Below are positions 1 to 7,325 of a DNA stretch of 12,738 bases, one piece after another. How positions within the stretch are numbered: position 1 is the stretch's first letter; the number at the start of each line of letters is the position of its first letter. The notes below the pieces were generated by a model, which had not been told where the DNA came from, searched no databases, and was given only the letters and a program-made list of their open reading frames with translations. The stretch is from Bacteroidota bacterium (GTDB lineage: Bacteria; Bacteroidota; Bacteroidia; Chitinophagales; Chitinophagaceae). The translations under genes and the position numbers were made by a program. Where the stretch lies: contig JAEYVW010000347.1 in assembly GCA_023429365.1 (NCBI GenBank), forward strand, positions 1 through 12,738. The letters are read 5' to 3'.

Positions 1-36
1 GATGAGGGTAGACTGTATCGTATCGGAAAGAAATAA
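1..36 (+). CDS. C-terminal end of an unidentified protein (partial)
   Basis: Reading from the first base, the frame encodes DEGRLYRIGKK followed by TAA at 34-36, and 24 bases later an intrinsic terminator begins. A short charged tail ending just before a terminator is what the end of a real gene looks like. The 'GRLYRI' ending resembles the last strand of sugar/sorbosone dehydrogenase-type beta-propellers, which often end in G-x-I/L-Y-R-I. That is only a resemblance over eleven residues, so no function is assigned. The gene starts left of the window and converges on the haloperoxidase-like gene. Confidence 0.5.
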   Translation, partial: DEGRLYRIGKK

Positions 37-60
37 TTTGCTTGAAAGCATATCCAAAAG

Positions 61-96
61 AAGCCAGGACATTAAAGACGTCCTGGCTTTTTATTT
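61..96 (+). terminator. Intrinsic terminator between convergent genes
   Basis: A perfect 10-bp stem (61-70 pairs with 80-89, arm AAGCCAGGAC) with a 9-base loop is followed on the plus strand by a T-rich tract (88-97). This is a textbook rho-independent terminator for the plus-strand gene ending at 36. On the minus strand the same hairpin begins 8 bases past the haloperoxidase-like stop codon and is followed by a weaker T-run (CTTTTGG), so it may serve both convergent genes. Confidence 0.85.
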
Positions 97-1365
97 TTAT
101 TGCAAAGGTTTAAGTTTGGTTTCTACCACCCAGTTCCCGATTTTATTTCCAAGCTCCTGACCTGCTTCACAGGCAAAGCGGAAATGTATACCACCTCTTA
201 CCCTCGAGTCGGCATTTTCATCTGCTGCCTGGCTAAAACTGGTAAAGCTCCTGCTGTTGCCGGCAGGTACAGTTGTGGGAGATGAAAAACTGAATTTTGT
301 GTTATCACCCAGGATCCGCGCCATCACCGTTGCCGCAGCATTTCCCAATGCGCTGTGTGTGGACGGGTAGTCCTGAACTGGCGGCGTCGGCGCAGCTGGT
401 TCCCATTGCTCATCAGGCATGGTGTAGTTATTGTTATCGTTCGCGGCGTTACGAATAGCTGTGAAAGGACGCCAGAAATTATAGTAGAACTTTGCATCCC
501 AGCCGGCTGTATAGGCATCAGCAAGTGCGATATCAACAAGGGCTAACAGTCGCGCTGCTTCATACAGGTCGAGGTTCTTGCTGATCGCCACAACACGTGC
601 AATTCGATTCCAGCCTGCTTCTGAAAATTCATACCAGAATTGTGTATACGCCGTCTGGTCAGCAGTGCGGGAAGCACCCTTGAGTTTACCGGTTTCCTTT
701 ACTTCATTAAAACTGGTAGCATAGTCTTCACTGGTGATCGCCGGGGGAGCTTCCGGGCGGAATTGTGATTTGTTTTGCAGGGAGAATAACTTGATATTTT
801 CCCAATGCGGTGCAAATACAAAACCAAAGGGCGGCACAGCCTGGTATACACCTGGTGTATTGGAAGGAGGGATATTTCCAACCACTTCGCCGGCAGATCC
901 ATCATTATCTCTTGCCGCGAGGATAGCTTCTCCGGCCTGTTTACCCAGTTGAATACCGCGGGCCTTTGCATCAGATTCCGGTATAACCAGTATCGACGCC
1001 TGTAAAGCTGAATCGAGATAATCCTTTTTGCCGGGGATCTCGTGCACTAACACGGTATGAGCCGCACTGGCTGCTGCCGCTATCGGGTCAGCTCCCGCAT
1101 CGGTTCCGGTAAAAGCATATACCTGGTACCTGGGTTGTATGGCATTGATCGCGTCATGGATCGCGATTTGAGTCATGGCATTGATGCGGGACGCCATCAG
1201 GGAGTGCTGGTAACTGGTTCCACCAAATGCATGGTATGCAATTTCATTCCACTCCAGAACTACAGTGCCTGGAATTTTTTCTTTTTCATTTGTTGACTCG
1301 TTTTTCCTGTCGCAGGAGGTAATGATCATCATCAATGTTGTGATCAATACAAAAATCTTGTTCAT
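97..1365 (-). CDS. Vanadium-dependent haloperoxidase / PAP2-type phosphatase family lipoprotein
   Basis: This 422-residue protein has an N-terminal signal with a lipobox (ITSC, Cys18), so it is probably a lipoprotein exported and anchored in an envelope membrane. The C-terminal half carries the vanadate/phosphate-binding pattern of the vanadium haloperoxidase/PAP2 superfamily: K292 and R299 in a KFYYNFWRP stretch, P334-S335-T336-H337 (family PSGH), and R388 plus H394 in SRVRGGIHF. In the fungal vanadium chloroperoxidase, residues at these positions bind vanadate and the His acts in catalysis. Gly is replaced by Thr in the PSGH box, and the Asp often seen four residues after the last His is Ala398. 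Bacterial members are often annotated as haloperoxidases without proof. An acid phosphatase activity is equally possible. The start at 1365 places a hydrophobic signal directly after MNK. It lies 126 bp downstream of the LuxR-type regulator gene on the same strand, with no obvious terminator between, so it may be co-transcribed or controlled by that system. Confidence 0.88.
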   Translation of the reverse strand: MNKIFVLITTLMMIITSCDRKNESTNEKEKIPGTVVLEWNEIAYHAFGGTSYQHSLMASRINAMTQIAIHDAINAIQPRYQVYAFTGTDAGADPIAAAASAAHTVLVHEIPGKKDYLDSALQASILVIPESDAKARGIQLGKQAGEAILAARDNDGSAGEVVGNIPPSNTPGVYQAVPPFGFVFAPHWENIKLFSLQNKSQFRPEAPPAITSEDYATSFNEVKETGKLKGASRTADQTAYTQFWYEFSEAGWNRIARVVAISKNLDLYEAARLLALVDIALADAYTAGWDAKFYYNFWRPFTAIRNAANDNNNYTMPDEQWEPAAPTPPVQDYPSTHSALGNAAATVMARILGDNTKFSFSSPTTVPAGNSRSFTSFSQAADENADSRVRGGIHFRFACEAGQELGNKIGNWVVETKLKPLQ

Positions 1366-1491
1366 GTCTGTCTAATTTTATTGAGGCGTAAAATTGGCCG
1401 CTTACAGACAGGATTACAATAACCGAAAATGACGTACGAGTAACCTAAAGTGGGGGAAATTGTTTGGCCTGGAATATGAGTAGAGTTTGCC

Positions 1492-2139
1492 TTATACAAT
1501 CCTTTGATTGATCGCTTTGGCTACAACTTCAGTGAGGGAAGCGACATGTAATTTTTCGTAAATCTTTTTTACATGCGAACGTACGGTTTCATAACTGATA
1601 TTGAGTTCGGCGCCGATCATCTTATAGCTAAGTCCATTGACCAGGCAGGACAGCACTTCCTTTTCCCTAGCCGTAAGATGATAGTCGGGTGCTTCTTCGG
1701 GTTTGATGACTGAAGAAACGGATTGCATTTTATTTAGCACCTTCCTGGCGATGGAAGGGCTCATGGGTGAACCACCGTATTGTAATTCATTTATCGAGTC
1801 AACGAGTTTTGTATTCAGAAAATTTTTCAAAATATAACCCGATGCTCCGGCGCAGATCGAATCGAATACGCGGTCATCATCCTCAAACACCGTTTGCATC
1901 AATACCTGTACGTGGGGAAATTCTTTTTTGATCAGGGAAACGGCTTCGATTCCCGTCATGCCCGGCATTTCTATATCCATCAGTACGATATCGGGTTTGG
2001 CTTCCCGCATATCATCAATGCAATCCAGTACATGGCTGAAAGATCCCACCACTTCGAACTGGGGAACAGTGTCCAATAAAAGACTGATGCTTTCCCGGAT
2101 GTTTTTGTTGTCGTCGAATATGGCGATGCGCAGGCTCAT
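1492..2139 (-). CDS. NarL/FixJ-family response regulator (REC + LuxR-type HTH)
   Basis: Cytoplasmic DNA-binding regulator of 215 residues. The receiver domain (about 1-122) shows the acidic pair D9-D10, phosphoacceptor D55 in VLMDIEMPG, switch T83 and conserved K105. The C-terminal GerE/LuxR helix-turn-helix spans about 152-213 (LTAREKEVLSCLVNGLSYK... ETVRSHVKKIYEKL). I chose the ATG at 2137-2139 because the receiver fold starts immediately with SLRIAIFDDN. The frame extends upstream to a TTG at 2184, but that adds 15 residues unlike the family. The gene follows the propeller histidine kinase by 53 bp on the same strand, and both kinase and regulator are of the matching HisKA_3/NarL class, so they are almost certainly a cognate pair in one operon. 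No clear Shine-Dalgarno sequence is visible before the ATG. Confidence 0.93.
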   Translation of the reverse strand: MSLRIAIFDDNKNIRESISLLLDTVPQFEVVGSFSHVLDCIDDMREAKPDIVLMDIEMPGMTGIEAVSLIKKEFPHVQVLMQTVFEDDDRVFDSICAGASGYILKNFLNTKLVDSINELQYGGSPMSPSIARKVLNKMQSVSSVIKPEEAPDYHLTAREKEVLSCLVNGLSYKMIGAELNISYETVRSHVKKIYEKLHVASLTEVVAKAINQRIV

Positions 2140-2192
2140 GTATGAATGTTTATATAAAGTTCTGGTAAAAATTGCCTGTGGCAATCCCCAAA

Positions 2193-5100
2193 TCAGGGGA
2201 TAGGGAAACTTAATGTCACTATTGTGCCATTGCCGGGTTCCGATTCGATCCTGCAGTTGCCCTTCATCTCCCTCGCACGCATCTGCATATTTTGCATCCC
2301 ATTGCCGGCGAGGCTGGCTGTTGACTTTGCCTGGTGGATATCAAAACCTTTGCCGTCATCTTTCACGGATATCTTCAATACGTGATGCAGGGTACTGATC
2401 TCTACCCATATATTTTTACAACCCGAATATTTTAGAGCGTTATTGATCGCTTCCTTGAAAATGAGATAGAAGTTCTTGCGTTTATCCATTTCCAGGTGCA
2501 GGTGCTGTACACTCAGTTCATAGCTGAAATGGAATTTGATCTCCTGCGAAGCCAGCAGCGGCCGGGCAAAGGATTCCATTCGTTGCAGTATGGTGGCCAT
2601 ATTATCATTGCGGGGATTGATGGCCCACACGATATCATTCATTTCGGAGATCATTTCACTGGACGTGGCGCTGATCTTTTCCAGGGTGTCCTGTAAGGGC
2701 TCCATGCGGTTTTGTTCCTTATAGATCTTGGCCACCTGGCTATAAACCGAAATACTGCTAAGGGTCGATCCTACATTGTCGTGCAGGTCCTGCGCAATCT
2801 TATTTCGGATATTTTGCCGTTTCAGCAGTTCATTGATGCGATAGCGATAGATCGCATACACACCGATGGAGATGATAGCAGCCGCGAGGGTATAAAACCA
2901 CCAGGTCTTCCAAACCGGTGGTTTGATGCGGATCCGGATGGAAGCAACCTCGGCACCCCAGGCACCCGGCTTATTGGTCGCTCTTACCTTAAATATATAT
3001 TCACCATCGTCGAGATTGGTATAGTTGACCTGGTTACCTGTGCCATCAGAGACCCAGTTATCATCCACACCTTCCAGTTTGTGCGAATATTGTACTGGAT
3101 AACCTGCCTGGAAAGCCGGGGCGGCAAATTCGATGGAGAAGAAGTTTTCGTCGTATTTCAGAACGATTTGCTTTTCAAAAAGAAGGTGACTATGAGAGTT
3201 ATTGAAAATCTTAAAATCGGTAAGAAAAACTTTTGGTTGTTCATTGATATCTCTTATCGCGCCTGGCTGGAAAGAGATATAGTAATTCAGTCCCGCGAGA
3301 TAAAACTTTCCCTTTTCATCTTTAAAAATATATCCTTTCGCCCCGCCTGATTTCTCCAGGTCGGGCAACTGGTAAGTGGTGTATGATTTATGATAGGGAT
3401 CGTATTTATGTAAATTTCCATTGGCGATCACCCATACATTTCCTTTGTCGTCAATTTGTATGCCTTCAGCCAGGTTATGTGAGGCTGTGATGTGTTCGAA
3501 GGTTTTGGTTTTTGTATTAAAATAATGTAGCCCCCCGCCATAGGTACTTACCCACAGGTTACCCTTTGCGTCTTCCACCATGTCATAGATATTGTTATTG
3601 CTAATGCTCCGGTTATCGCCAGGGATATTGTTATAATATTGTATGGTTGGCATGGAATGATTTATCCACTCACCCAATCCATTTTTGGTGGTGGCAATCC
3701 AGATCTGTCCGCTCCGTGTTTTATAAAATTTCCTGACGAGGTTGTCTCTTAAATTGAAATTTTTGATGATCTGCCTGACGCTATCCTGTCGGGAAACCCA
3801 TTGTGCTGTTGTGAAATCGTAGTAGGTGAGATAGTGACCGTATGGCGCTACCATCAATACCGGATGGTCTTCAATGGTATCCGTGACCATCGACACCACC
3901 CTTGATTCGATGATCCTGCTCATCACGATATCTTTTTCTGTATTAGGGAGTATTTGCGGTACAAAACCGGGTTGGGTGAGCCTGAACAGTGAGAAGTCGG
4001 TACCGATGTAAAGATTTGAATTTTCATCGCGGAAAAATTTAGTGACAGCCAGTTCTTCGCCCTTGTATTTGATGGGAAAATGTTGAAACGAACCATCTTT
4101 TTTGTTTTTACGAAAAATACCCTGGCTTGTTCCTATCAGCAGGTCACCGTTTTCATCAATTAAGAAATCGTATATCGTCTTAGTCTCTGAGGTTTCCGGC
4201 AAAAAGGTCTGCTGGAATTTTTGTAGCAAAGGATTATAAACGCTCACCCCCCTGGTGGTACCAATCCAGACTATGCCCGCATCATCTATATAAATACAAT
4301 TGACCCTGTTGTCGGCTAATGAACCTTCCCTGGCGGGATCGTGTTTGAATTGGAAAAATTTCTTTGTCGCGGGGTGGAACATGTGCAATCCCTCGTATTG
4401 GCCACCGATCCAGATATGTTCGTGTTTGTCTTCCGCGAAGGCGAGCGGATCATCGCCCGGGAATGAAAGAGGTTCGGCGCCGGGTCCAAAAACTTCCTCC
4501 TTCTTATCGGGTGATACCCGGTACACTACTTTATCCCATGACCCGATCCACATATTATTCTTACTGTCTTTGAAAAGCGTTGACACAGTCTGGTGTGGCA
4601 ACCTGGCATATACATCATTATATCTTGGGTCTTCTTCAAAAGCCAGTGTGGATGGATTGATCTTTAAAAGGCCGCCGCCCTGCCGGCCCGCCCAGATTTC
4701 ACCGTTGGGACCAATAGCCAGGTCGAGGTATGTCCTGGATCGGCGCTGGACGGGTTGGCTAAAAATTTCAGATCGGGGATCGAACCGAAGGATACCATGA
4801 CCACTGGTCGCCAGCCAAAGATTTCCTTGTTGATCTTCAACCATTGCATTGATCACGTTGGCCGGTATGGAATTAGTATCGGATGTAGAATGCTTGAACT
4901 GCCGGAATTGCGAGGAAGGTGGCATTCGGTAATCGTATCTTGTCAAACCGCCATCAGCCGTGGCGATCCAGATCACACCTGATTTGTCTTCCAGCAGGTC
5001 GGTGATGATATTGCCGGAGATGCTGGCGGAATTGGATGGCGAATGTCTGAATATTTCAAACCGATATCCATCATATCGGTTCAGACCATCGTCGGTACCC

Positions 5101-5273
5101 AGCCAGACAAAACCACGCTGATCCTGGATTATGCAATTGACCTTGTTGTGTGAAAGCCCGTGGCTGGTATTGAGATTGCGGAAATAAAGTGATAGCGGTT
5201 GTGCCTGCACAACCAGGCCCGAAAGAAGTATGATGTATGCGAAGAGTATTCTCATCAGCTGCGTAAAGGTCAT
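2193..5273 (-). CDS. Two-component sensor histidine kinase with periplasmic propeller (Reg_prop) and Y_Y_Y domains
   Basis: This 1026-residue membrane sensor starts with a signal peptide (hydrophobic stretch ending near VVQAQ, residue 25). Residues about 30-700 hold a dozen or so Reg_prop repeats of the type W-(I/L/V)-G-T-x-x-G-L-x-R-(Y/F)-D, expected to form two beta-propellers in the periplasm. A Y_Y_Y domain follows (about 710-784), then one membrane helix (about 791-809, after KTWW). The cytoplasmic part has a HisKA_3 domain with H831 in IAQDLHDNVGSTL, a second dimerisation helix with VWAINPRND, and an ATPase domain: N-box FKEAINNALK (939-948), G1 DDGKGFD (972-978), G2 GNG (990-992). It ends at the ATPase domain, with no fused receiver or AraC domain. 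Propeller sensors of this class in Bacteroidota often detect glycans, but the ligand here is unknown. The partner is the LuxR-type regulator 53 bp downstream. An alternative start is Met7 (codon at 5253-5255), which gives an equally good signal peptide. A terminator-like hairpin lies 7 bases upstream of the first ATG. Confidence 0.95.
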   Translation of the reverse strand: MTFTQLMRILFAYIILLSGLVVQAQPLSLYFRNLNTSHGLSHNKVNCIIQDQRGFVWLGTDDGLNRYDGYRFEIFRHSPSNSASISGNIITDLLEDKSGVIWIATADGGLTRYDYRMPPSSQFRQFKHSTSDTNSIPANVINAMVEDQQGNLWLATSGHGILRFDPRSEIFSQPVQRRSRTYLDLAIGPNGEIWAGRQGGGLLKINPSTLAFEEDPRYNDVYARLPHQTVSTLFKDSKNNMWIGSWDKVVYRVSPDKKEEVFGPGAEPLSFPGDDPLAFAEDKHEHIWIGGQYEGLHMFHPATKKFFQFKHDPAREGSLADNRVNCIYIDDAGIVWIGTTRGVSVYNPLLQKFQQTFLPETSETKTIYDFLIDENGDLLIGTSQGIFRKNKKDGSFQHFPIKYKGEELAVTKFFRDENSNLYIGTDFSLFRLTQPGFVPQILPNTEKDIVMSRIIESRVVSMVTDTIEDHPVLMVAPYGHYLTYYDFTTAQWVSRQDSVRQIIKNFNLRDNLVRKFYKTRSGQIWIATTKNGLGEWINHSMPTIQYYNNIPGDNRSISNNNIYDMVEDAKGNLWVSTYGGGLHYFNTKTKTFEHITASHNLAEGIQIDDKGNVWVIANGNLHKYDPYHKSYTTYQLPDLEKSGGAKGYIFKDEKGKFYLAGLNYYISFQPGAIRDINEQPKVFLTDFKIFNNSHSHLLFEKQIVLKYDENFFSIEFAAPAFQAGYPVQYSHKLEGVDDNWVSDGTGNQVNYTNLDDGEYIFKVRATNKPGAWGAEVASIRIRIKPPVWKTWWFYTLAAAIISIGVYAIYRYRINELLKRQNIRNKIAQDLHDNVGSTLSSISVYSQVAKIYKEQNRMEPLQDTLEKISATSSEMISEMNDIVWAINPRNDNMATILQRMESFARPLLASQEIKFHFSYELSVQHLHLEMDKRKNFYLIFKEAINNALKYSGCKNIWVEISTLHHVLKISVKDDGKGFDIHQAKSTASLAGNGMQNMQMRAREMKGNCRIESEPGNGTIVTLSFPIP

Positions 5274-5280
5274 AAAAAAT

Positions 5281-5315
5281 AAAAATACCCTTTCACGAAT
5301 GGAAAGGATATTTTT
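5281..5315 (-). terminator. Terminator-like hairpin abutting the propeller-kinase start
   Basis: On the minus strand a 14-bp stem with one C-A mismatch (arms 5302-5315 and 5281-5294, core CCTTTC/GAAAGG) encloses a 7-base loop. It is followed by a T-rich tract (GTATTTTTATTTTTT) that runs straight into the ATG of the propeller kinase. It lies 20 bp past the stop of the GIN-domain gene, so it looks like that gene's intrinsic terminator. It sits inside the 62-bp gap between the two genes, so it could also act as an attenuator for the kinase-regulator operon. Confidence 0.65.
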
Positions 5316-5335
5316 AAATCACCCGTATGTCCCCA

Positions 5336-5827
5336 TCAATAAGCGCGTTTGCTTATTGTACCGTTACTGAGGTATTTTACCTGGATTTCAGAATCGTTGA
5401 GTCCATGTGCTTCCACGGTGCCCATCGTGCGGATATGCACTTTGGAGGTGCCATCTACATAAACGTCCAGTTTGGCCGTGGTAAGCGAACCGACCGTCTT
5501 TACATTGCTCGTTCCTTCAACGGTAAGCGTCTTAAGGTTATTGACGTAGAGATAAACAACGGTTTTCTCTTTGGAAAACAAACCCCTGTCCGTGATAAAG
5601 AGAGATTTGTTGTTCAGAAGAAGGTTGATTCGCTCGGAAGCGTCGTCACCCATAATGACCGAATGTTCGTTGGCCGGTGCCTGCAACAGGACGATCTCCA
5701 TATCACCCGATACATTGATGTGTTCTACATTTCCTGCGTTCAGGATCACCCGGGCAGGTTCGTTGGCTAATACCGGCAGCAAACCAATCGTAAGCGCCAG
5801 TAATAAAAGGGATAGTTTTTGTTTCAT
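5336..5827 (-). CDS. GIN-domain (DUF2807-like) exported protein
   Basis: This 163-residue protein has a clear Sec signal peptide (K2-K4 followed by a Leu-rich core, likely cleavage after VLA at residue 21), so it is exported. The mature part resembles the 'head GIN' domain of Bacteroidota: an opening VEHINVSGDMEIVLLQ strand, then a beta-rich repeat pattern (LKTLTVEGTSNVKTVGSL, LDVYVDGTSKVHI) suggestive of a right-handed beta-helix. No catalytic residues are apparent, and the function of this family is unknown. The start codon at 5825-5827 directly precedes the signal peptide. It is upstream of the propeller kinase on the same strand, separated by a terminator-like hairpin. It is divergent from the LytS-type kinase. 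Its leader is unusual (see the repeat and leader entries). Confidence 0.8.
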   Translation of the reverse strand: MKQKLSLLLLALTIGLLPVLANEPARVILNAGNVEHINVSGDMEIVLLQAPANEHSVIMGDDASERINLLLNNKSLFITDRGLFSKEKTVVYLYVNNLKTLTVEGTSNVKTVGSLTTAKLDVYVDGTSKVHIRTMGTVEAHGLNDSEIQVKYLSNGTISKRAY

Positions 5828-5848
5828 GATTTAAGGTTTAATGTTAAA
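5828..5848 (-). promoter_or_regulatory. 5' leader of the GIN-domain gene, sequence shared with the glycosyltransferase leader
   Basis: Read on the minus strand, the bases before the start codon are ACATTAAACCTTAAATC then ATG. The glycosyltransferase at 11475 has CATTAAACC, six T's, AAATC, then ATG, so the two differ here only by four extra T's. There is no Shine-Dalgarno sequence. An A/T-rich leader of this type may be the translation-initiation signal, which is inference. Confidence 0.4.
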
Positions 5849-5849
5849 G

Positions 5850-5889
5850 TTTAATGTTGTTGAATGTTGTTGAATATGGTTGAATTGGT
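5850..5889. repeat. Four degenerate 10-bp tandem units
   Basis: On the plus strand the units are TTTAATGTTG, TTGAATGTTG, TTGAATATGG and TTGAATTGGT, a head-to-tail array with an exact 10-bp period. A further copy of GTTTAATGTT lies at 5836-5845. The array is in the upstream leader of the GIN-domain gene, where the transcript strand would be rich in A and C (repeated TTCAAC). Confidence 0.65.
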
Positions 5890-6138
5890 TGTTCGTCAAA
5901 CGTGATGCAAATTTGCGTTCGATTCAGGCTTTTGACAATCGCCTAAGCGGGTGGAAACTCTCACTACTATTGGGGATACAGGAATCGGCTGCCTGAATCT
6001 GCGATTTATTCGTTTTAGGATTTTTTTCGGGGCATCTGCAATCCATCCACCCAAAATCACAGTTCATCCCTTTAATTCGCAATCCATGTCGCGGCAGGGG
6101 GGGTAATGATTTCAATCAAATAATTTAGATATAGCCGC

Positions 6139-7194
6139 ATGACTGGATTATTTTACAATATGAAAACGTTGAGCCATAATAGTAAGGAACGGCTTATCGG
6201 GATGCTGATCCTTCCGCCGGTGGCTATTACCATTAATTACTTCATTTTTGGGTCGGTTTACTTCGAGAAATGGCGGAACTTCTTTTTACCCACTATTATT
6301 ACCATAACGCTGGTACTCATCGTATACATCCTTTGCAGTATGGTAGCGACCATTTTACTGAACCGCTACCCCGAGTACAGCCAGACCTTTAAGCGCATTG
6401 GCCTCGAACTACTTGGATTTATCGCGATCACGGTGGCGGCGATCACGATCTTATTCTTTGGTTTCGATTATATCGGCTTCCGGGGAATGCCCGTGATCAT
6501 GAAAAACTATCCCTGGGTGCTGGTGGTGGGCGTCGTGTGCAACCTGCTGGCTACCAGTTTCAACGAGGGCGCCGCTTTTTATGAAAAATGGCGTGAAGTG
6601 GTGGACGAAACTGATAATCTAAAAAGAGAAAATCTTCAAAGCCAGCTCGAAGGGCTCAAAGGACAGGTAAACCCGCATTTTCTTTTCAACAGCCTCAACT
6701 CGCTGTCTTCATTGATCAGCGTGGATGCAGAGAAAGCGGAGAAATTCCTAGATGAAATGAGCAAGGTGTACCGCTACCTGTTGCGGACCAACGAGGAAGG
6801 GCTAACCACCCTCGAATCGGAGATGCAGTTCATTCACTCTTATTTTCACCTTTTGAAAACCAGGTATGGCGACGGATTGGAAATGGAAACCCGGATCAAC
6901 GAGCGATATTATGAGTACCAGATCCCGCCGCTTACCCTGCAGATGCTGGTTGAGAACGCGGTGAAACATAATATGATCCTGAAAGACAGCCCGCTTCATA
7001 TCCTGATCATGACAACGAATAGCGGCAAACTGGTGGTGACCAATAACCTGCAGCGTAAGGACAGGATGGTATCATCCAACAAGGTGGGGCTGACCAATAT
7101 CGTCAAGAAATACCGCCTGATGAAAAAGGAGGAGATCAGCGTGCGGGACGATGGGAAGGAGTTCGCAGTGGTGGTGCCCCTGATCCAGCCATAG
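6139..7194 (+). CDS. LytS/YehU-type sensor histidine kinase
   Basis: This 351-residue inner-membrane kinase has four hydrophobic segments in its first half (about 19-42, 48-74, 88-114 and 124-142). A short coiled linker (about 150-175) joins them to the cytoplasmic His_kinase domain. The phosphoacceptor is H180 in GQVNPHFLFNSLN, the signature of this family. The ATP-binding part has the N-box VENAVKHN (271-278) and a G2-like KVGLTNI (315-321). The usual DxGxG box is reduced to TNNLQ, as I recall from many Bacteroidota members. There is no recognisable extracytoplasmic sensor domain beyond the helices. The first ATG (6139) is used here. Met8 (6160) is an equally plausible start. It is followed after 131 bp by a LytTR regulator on the same strand, which is its expected partner. 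Confidence 0.93.
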   Translation: MTGLFYNMKTLSHNSKERLIGMLILPPVAITINYFIFGSVYFEKWRNFFLPTIITITLVLIVYILCSMVATILLNRYPEYSQTFKRIGLELLGFIAITVAAITILFFGFDYIGFRGMPVIMKNYPWVLVVGVVCNLLATSFNEGAAFYEKWREVVDETDNLKRENLQSQLEGLKGQVNPHFLFNSLNSLSSLISVDAEKAEKFLDEMSKVYRYLLRTNEEGLTTLESEMQFIHSYFHLLKTRYGDGLEMETRINERYYEYQIPPLTLQMLVENAVKHNMILKDSPLHILIMTTNSGKLVVTNNLQRKDRMVSSNKVGLTNIVKKYRLMKKEEISVRDDGKEFAVVVPLIQP

Positions 7195-7269
7195 CCTGAA
7201 AATCCTTTACAATTTATACTCGAAAACAGCAGTTCATCACCTGATTTTACCCAAACAGGCGATTCGCAC

Positions 7270-7299
7270 TTTTACGGTAGCGCAACCTGCTGTATCTTG
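7270..7299 (+). promoter_or_regulatory. Candidate promoter of the LytTR regulator gene
   Basis: In the 131-bp gap between the kinase and regulator genes, TTTT (7270-7273) and TATCTTG (7293-7299) are separated by 19 bp. This approximates the Bacteroidota arrangement TTTG-N19-TAnnTTTG, with mismatches in both boxes. The implied start of transcription would leave a leader of roughly 20 bases before the ATG at 7326. It suggests the regulator may have its own promoter besides read-through from the kinase. Confidence 0.35.
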
Positions 7300-7325
7300 C
7301 CCTCACACACCAAAAAACGAAAACC

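Larger units (their letters stand above)
5828..6138. other. 311-bp divergent regulatory gap
   Basis: No convincing gene lies between the GIN-domain gene (minus) and the LytS-type kinase (plus). The gap holds the shared leader (5828-5848), a 10-bp-periodic repeat (5850-5889) and a perfect 10-bp palindrome GCAAATTTGC (5907-5916). A loose inverted pair GTCAAA/TTTGAC (5895-5900 and 5931-5936) surrounds that palindrome. There is also a G7 tract (6097-6103). TAATTTAG at 6121-6128 matches five of the six fixed bases of the Bacteroidota -7 box TAnnTTTG and is 10 bp before the first kinase start codon. The promoters of both genes are presumably here, but none is strong enough to mark with confidence. 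Confidence 0.5.

Noticed and set aside
2140..2184. Extension of the LuxR-type regulator to a TTG start at 2184
   Set aside because: It adds 15 residues that are not typical of receivers. The ATG at 2139 places the receiver's first strand directly after the start.
2712..3350. Long open frame on the plus strand (212 codons)
   Set aside because: It lies wholly antisense to the well-supported propeller kinase, and its translation shows no recognisable domain.
4300..4800. Plus-strand open frame of 166 codons
   Set aside because: It is antisense to the propeller repeats of the kinase, with composition typical of a shadow frame.
5327..5770. Plus-strand open frame of 147 codons
   Set aside because: It is antisense to the GIN-domain gene, which has a signal peptide and a family-like pattern. 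The antisense product has neither.
5924..6115. Minus-strand open frame of 63 codons in the divergent gap
   Set aside because: It has no signal, domain or leader resembling its neighbours, and it covers likely promoter sequence.
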